Shown here: piece by piece, positions 63,400 to 64,000 of the stretch
Layout: each line of letters opens with the position of its first letter
Numbering within the stretch: the stretch's first letter is position 1
NCBI GenBank assembly: GCA_019925095.2
Contig: CM034409.1
Location: 7,009,001-7,073,000, forward strand
Length of the DNA: 64,000 nucleotides
Source: Dendrolimus kikuchii
Lineage: Eukaryota > Arthropoda > Insecta > Lepidoptera > Lasiocampidae
Direction of reading: 5' to 3'
Notes under the pieces: model-generated
What the model saw: the letters and a program-made list of their open reading frames with translations, nothing else
What the model was told of the DNA's origin: nothing
The model's database searches: none
Translations under genes and position numbers: made by a program

Positions 63400-63520
63400 C
63401 CATCGTCGTCGTCAGCCATTCGCATTCCACTGCTGGCCGTAGGCCTCCCCAAGTCGGCGCCACTCATCCCTGTCCTTTGACTTCCCCATCCAGTGCCTAA
63501 CGGCCACCTTGTTTAGAATA
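63400..63520 (-). pseudogene. LINE extreme C terminus
   Basis: Minus strand reads KVAVRHWMGKSKDRDEWRRL then GEAYGQQWNANG and a stop. This 'DRxxWRxLGEAYxQQW' ending is typical of RTE-like lepidopteran LINEs. Confidence 0.65.
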
Positions 63521-63530
63521 TTTTATATAA

Positions 63531-64000
63531 TCTATAATATTATAAAATTTTGTTTTTTAGTTTTTTTTTGTATTTGTCTATTTGTTCGGGATTTATGTAA
63601 AAACTACTAGGCTGATTTCGATGCGGTTTTCGCTGATCAATAACAGACTCCCGGAGTTAAAATCTGCGATACTTTATATTCCAGGAATCCTGCGGGAATC
63701 TCCTTGAGAGCGGTTTAAAGTGGCCAGGTTGAAATAAACTCTGATACCGGTGCAATATTCTCACTGGTGAATAGCAAATTCTCTGTCATATATGATACTT
63801 TATATACCGGGAATTCCGTGGGATAATTTTCCGGGTGCGGTTGCAAGTTGTTAGGGCACATAAACTTTAACTTATTCCGACACAGTTTTAAGTCAAATGA
63901 TTGCTTACATTCTTTTTTTAAATAATTCAGTACTTTACATTCTGGGGATTCAGCGGGACTTTTCCTGAGGGTGGTTTAATGTTGTTAGGATACATAAAAA
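63531..64000 (+). mobile_element. Helitron-like family H, cut by window end
   Basis: Starts A|TCTATAATATTATAAAATTT and matches 60841-61608 through CTGATTTCGATGCGGTTTTC. It continues past the window. Confidence 0.7.

Noticed and set aside
1..64000. CRISPR array, operon or prokaryotic system
   Set aside because: No regularly spaced repeats with unique spacers and no prokaryotic gene layout; all content is eukaryotic transposon-like.

Overview
This window looks like a transposon-dense, non-genic stretch of an insect genome, most likely a moth or butterfly (Lepidoptera). The evidence is AT-rich background DNA, many Helitron-like elements that begin TCTATACTAATATTATAAA and end CTAG next to a T, RTE-like LINE fragments with (ATGT)n tails, tRNA-derived SINEs, Gypsy-like solo LTRs and one BEL/Pao element. 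I recognise no host protein-coding gene, tRNA gene or rRNA gene. The only possible host exon (28.2-28.4 kb, minus strand) is weak.

Layout. 0-9 kb: SINE copies, LINE C-terminal remnants, a solo LTR (1845-2378), an 'F' repeat and an RTE-like LINE tail. 6.1-6.7 kb and 10.6-12.65 kb: Helitron-like elements; the second region holds three side by side, one swollen by a ~770-bp minisatellite. 13-19 kb: SINEs, Helitrons, an RTE/endonuclease chimera between ~100-bp direct repeats, and a tRNA-derived SINE with a 17-bp target duplication. 20-25 kb: a deep nest (repeat > SINE and solo LTR > LINE tail), a 136-bp MITE, more SINEs, (TA)27, and an endonuclease fragment ending in a perfect hairpin. 25-37 kb: LINE tails, an intact 215-codon restriction-like-endonuclease reading frame (28977-29624), a long inverted repeat, a SINE inside a SINE, and a Helitron inside a Helitron. 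39-42 kb: solo LTR, an F repeat with a 26-bp tandem array, and a second endonuclease fragment. 43.6-48.7 kb: the BEL/Pao element; gag and pol share one frame broken by a single UGA, and the integrase region carries deletions. 52.3-55.6 kb: a three-level nest in which a GC-rich 5'-truncated R1-like LINE with a 15-bp target duplication lies inside an unclassified element with 73-bp terminal repeats, which lies inside a SINE. 55.6-64 kb: a piggyBac-type MITE, a second copy of the 136-bp MITE, a solo LTR, a pogo-like element split by another solo LTR, and Helitron-like sequence running off the end.

The genes do not form a pathway. What ties the window together is layered insertion, so relative ages can be read from who interrupts whom. 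Nearly every coding piece is a retroelement fragment; the BEL gag and pol frames and the endonuclease frame are the only long ones. The features most worth a second look are the leaky-type UGA-CUA between BEL gag and pol, the perfect fold-back hairpins at the ends of truncated elements, the different minisatellites at the same place in two Helitron copies, the 73-bp terminal-repeat element, and the solo LTR whose empty site is visible elsewhere in the window. Family names rest on recognition of motifs only; no database search was possible.
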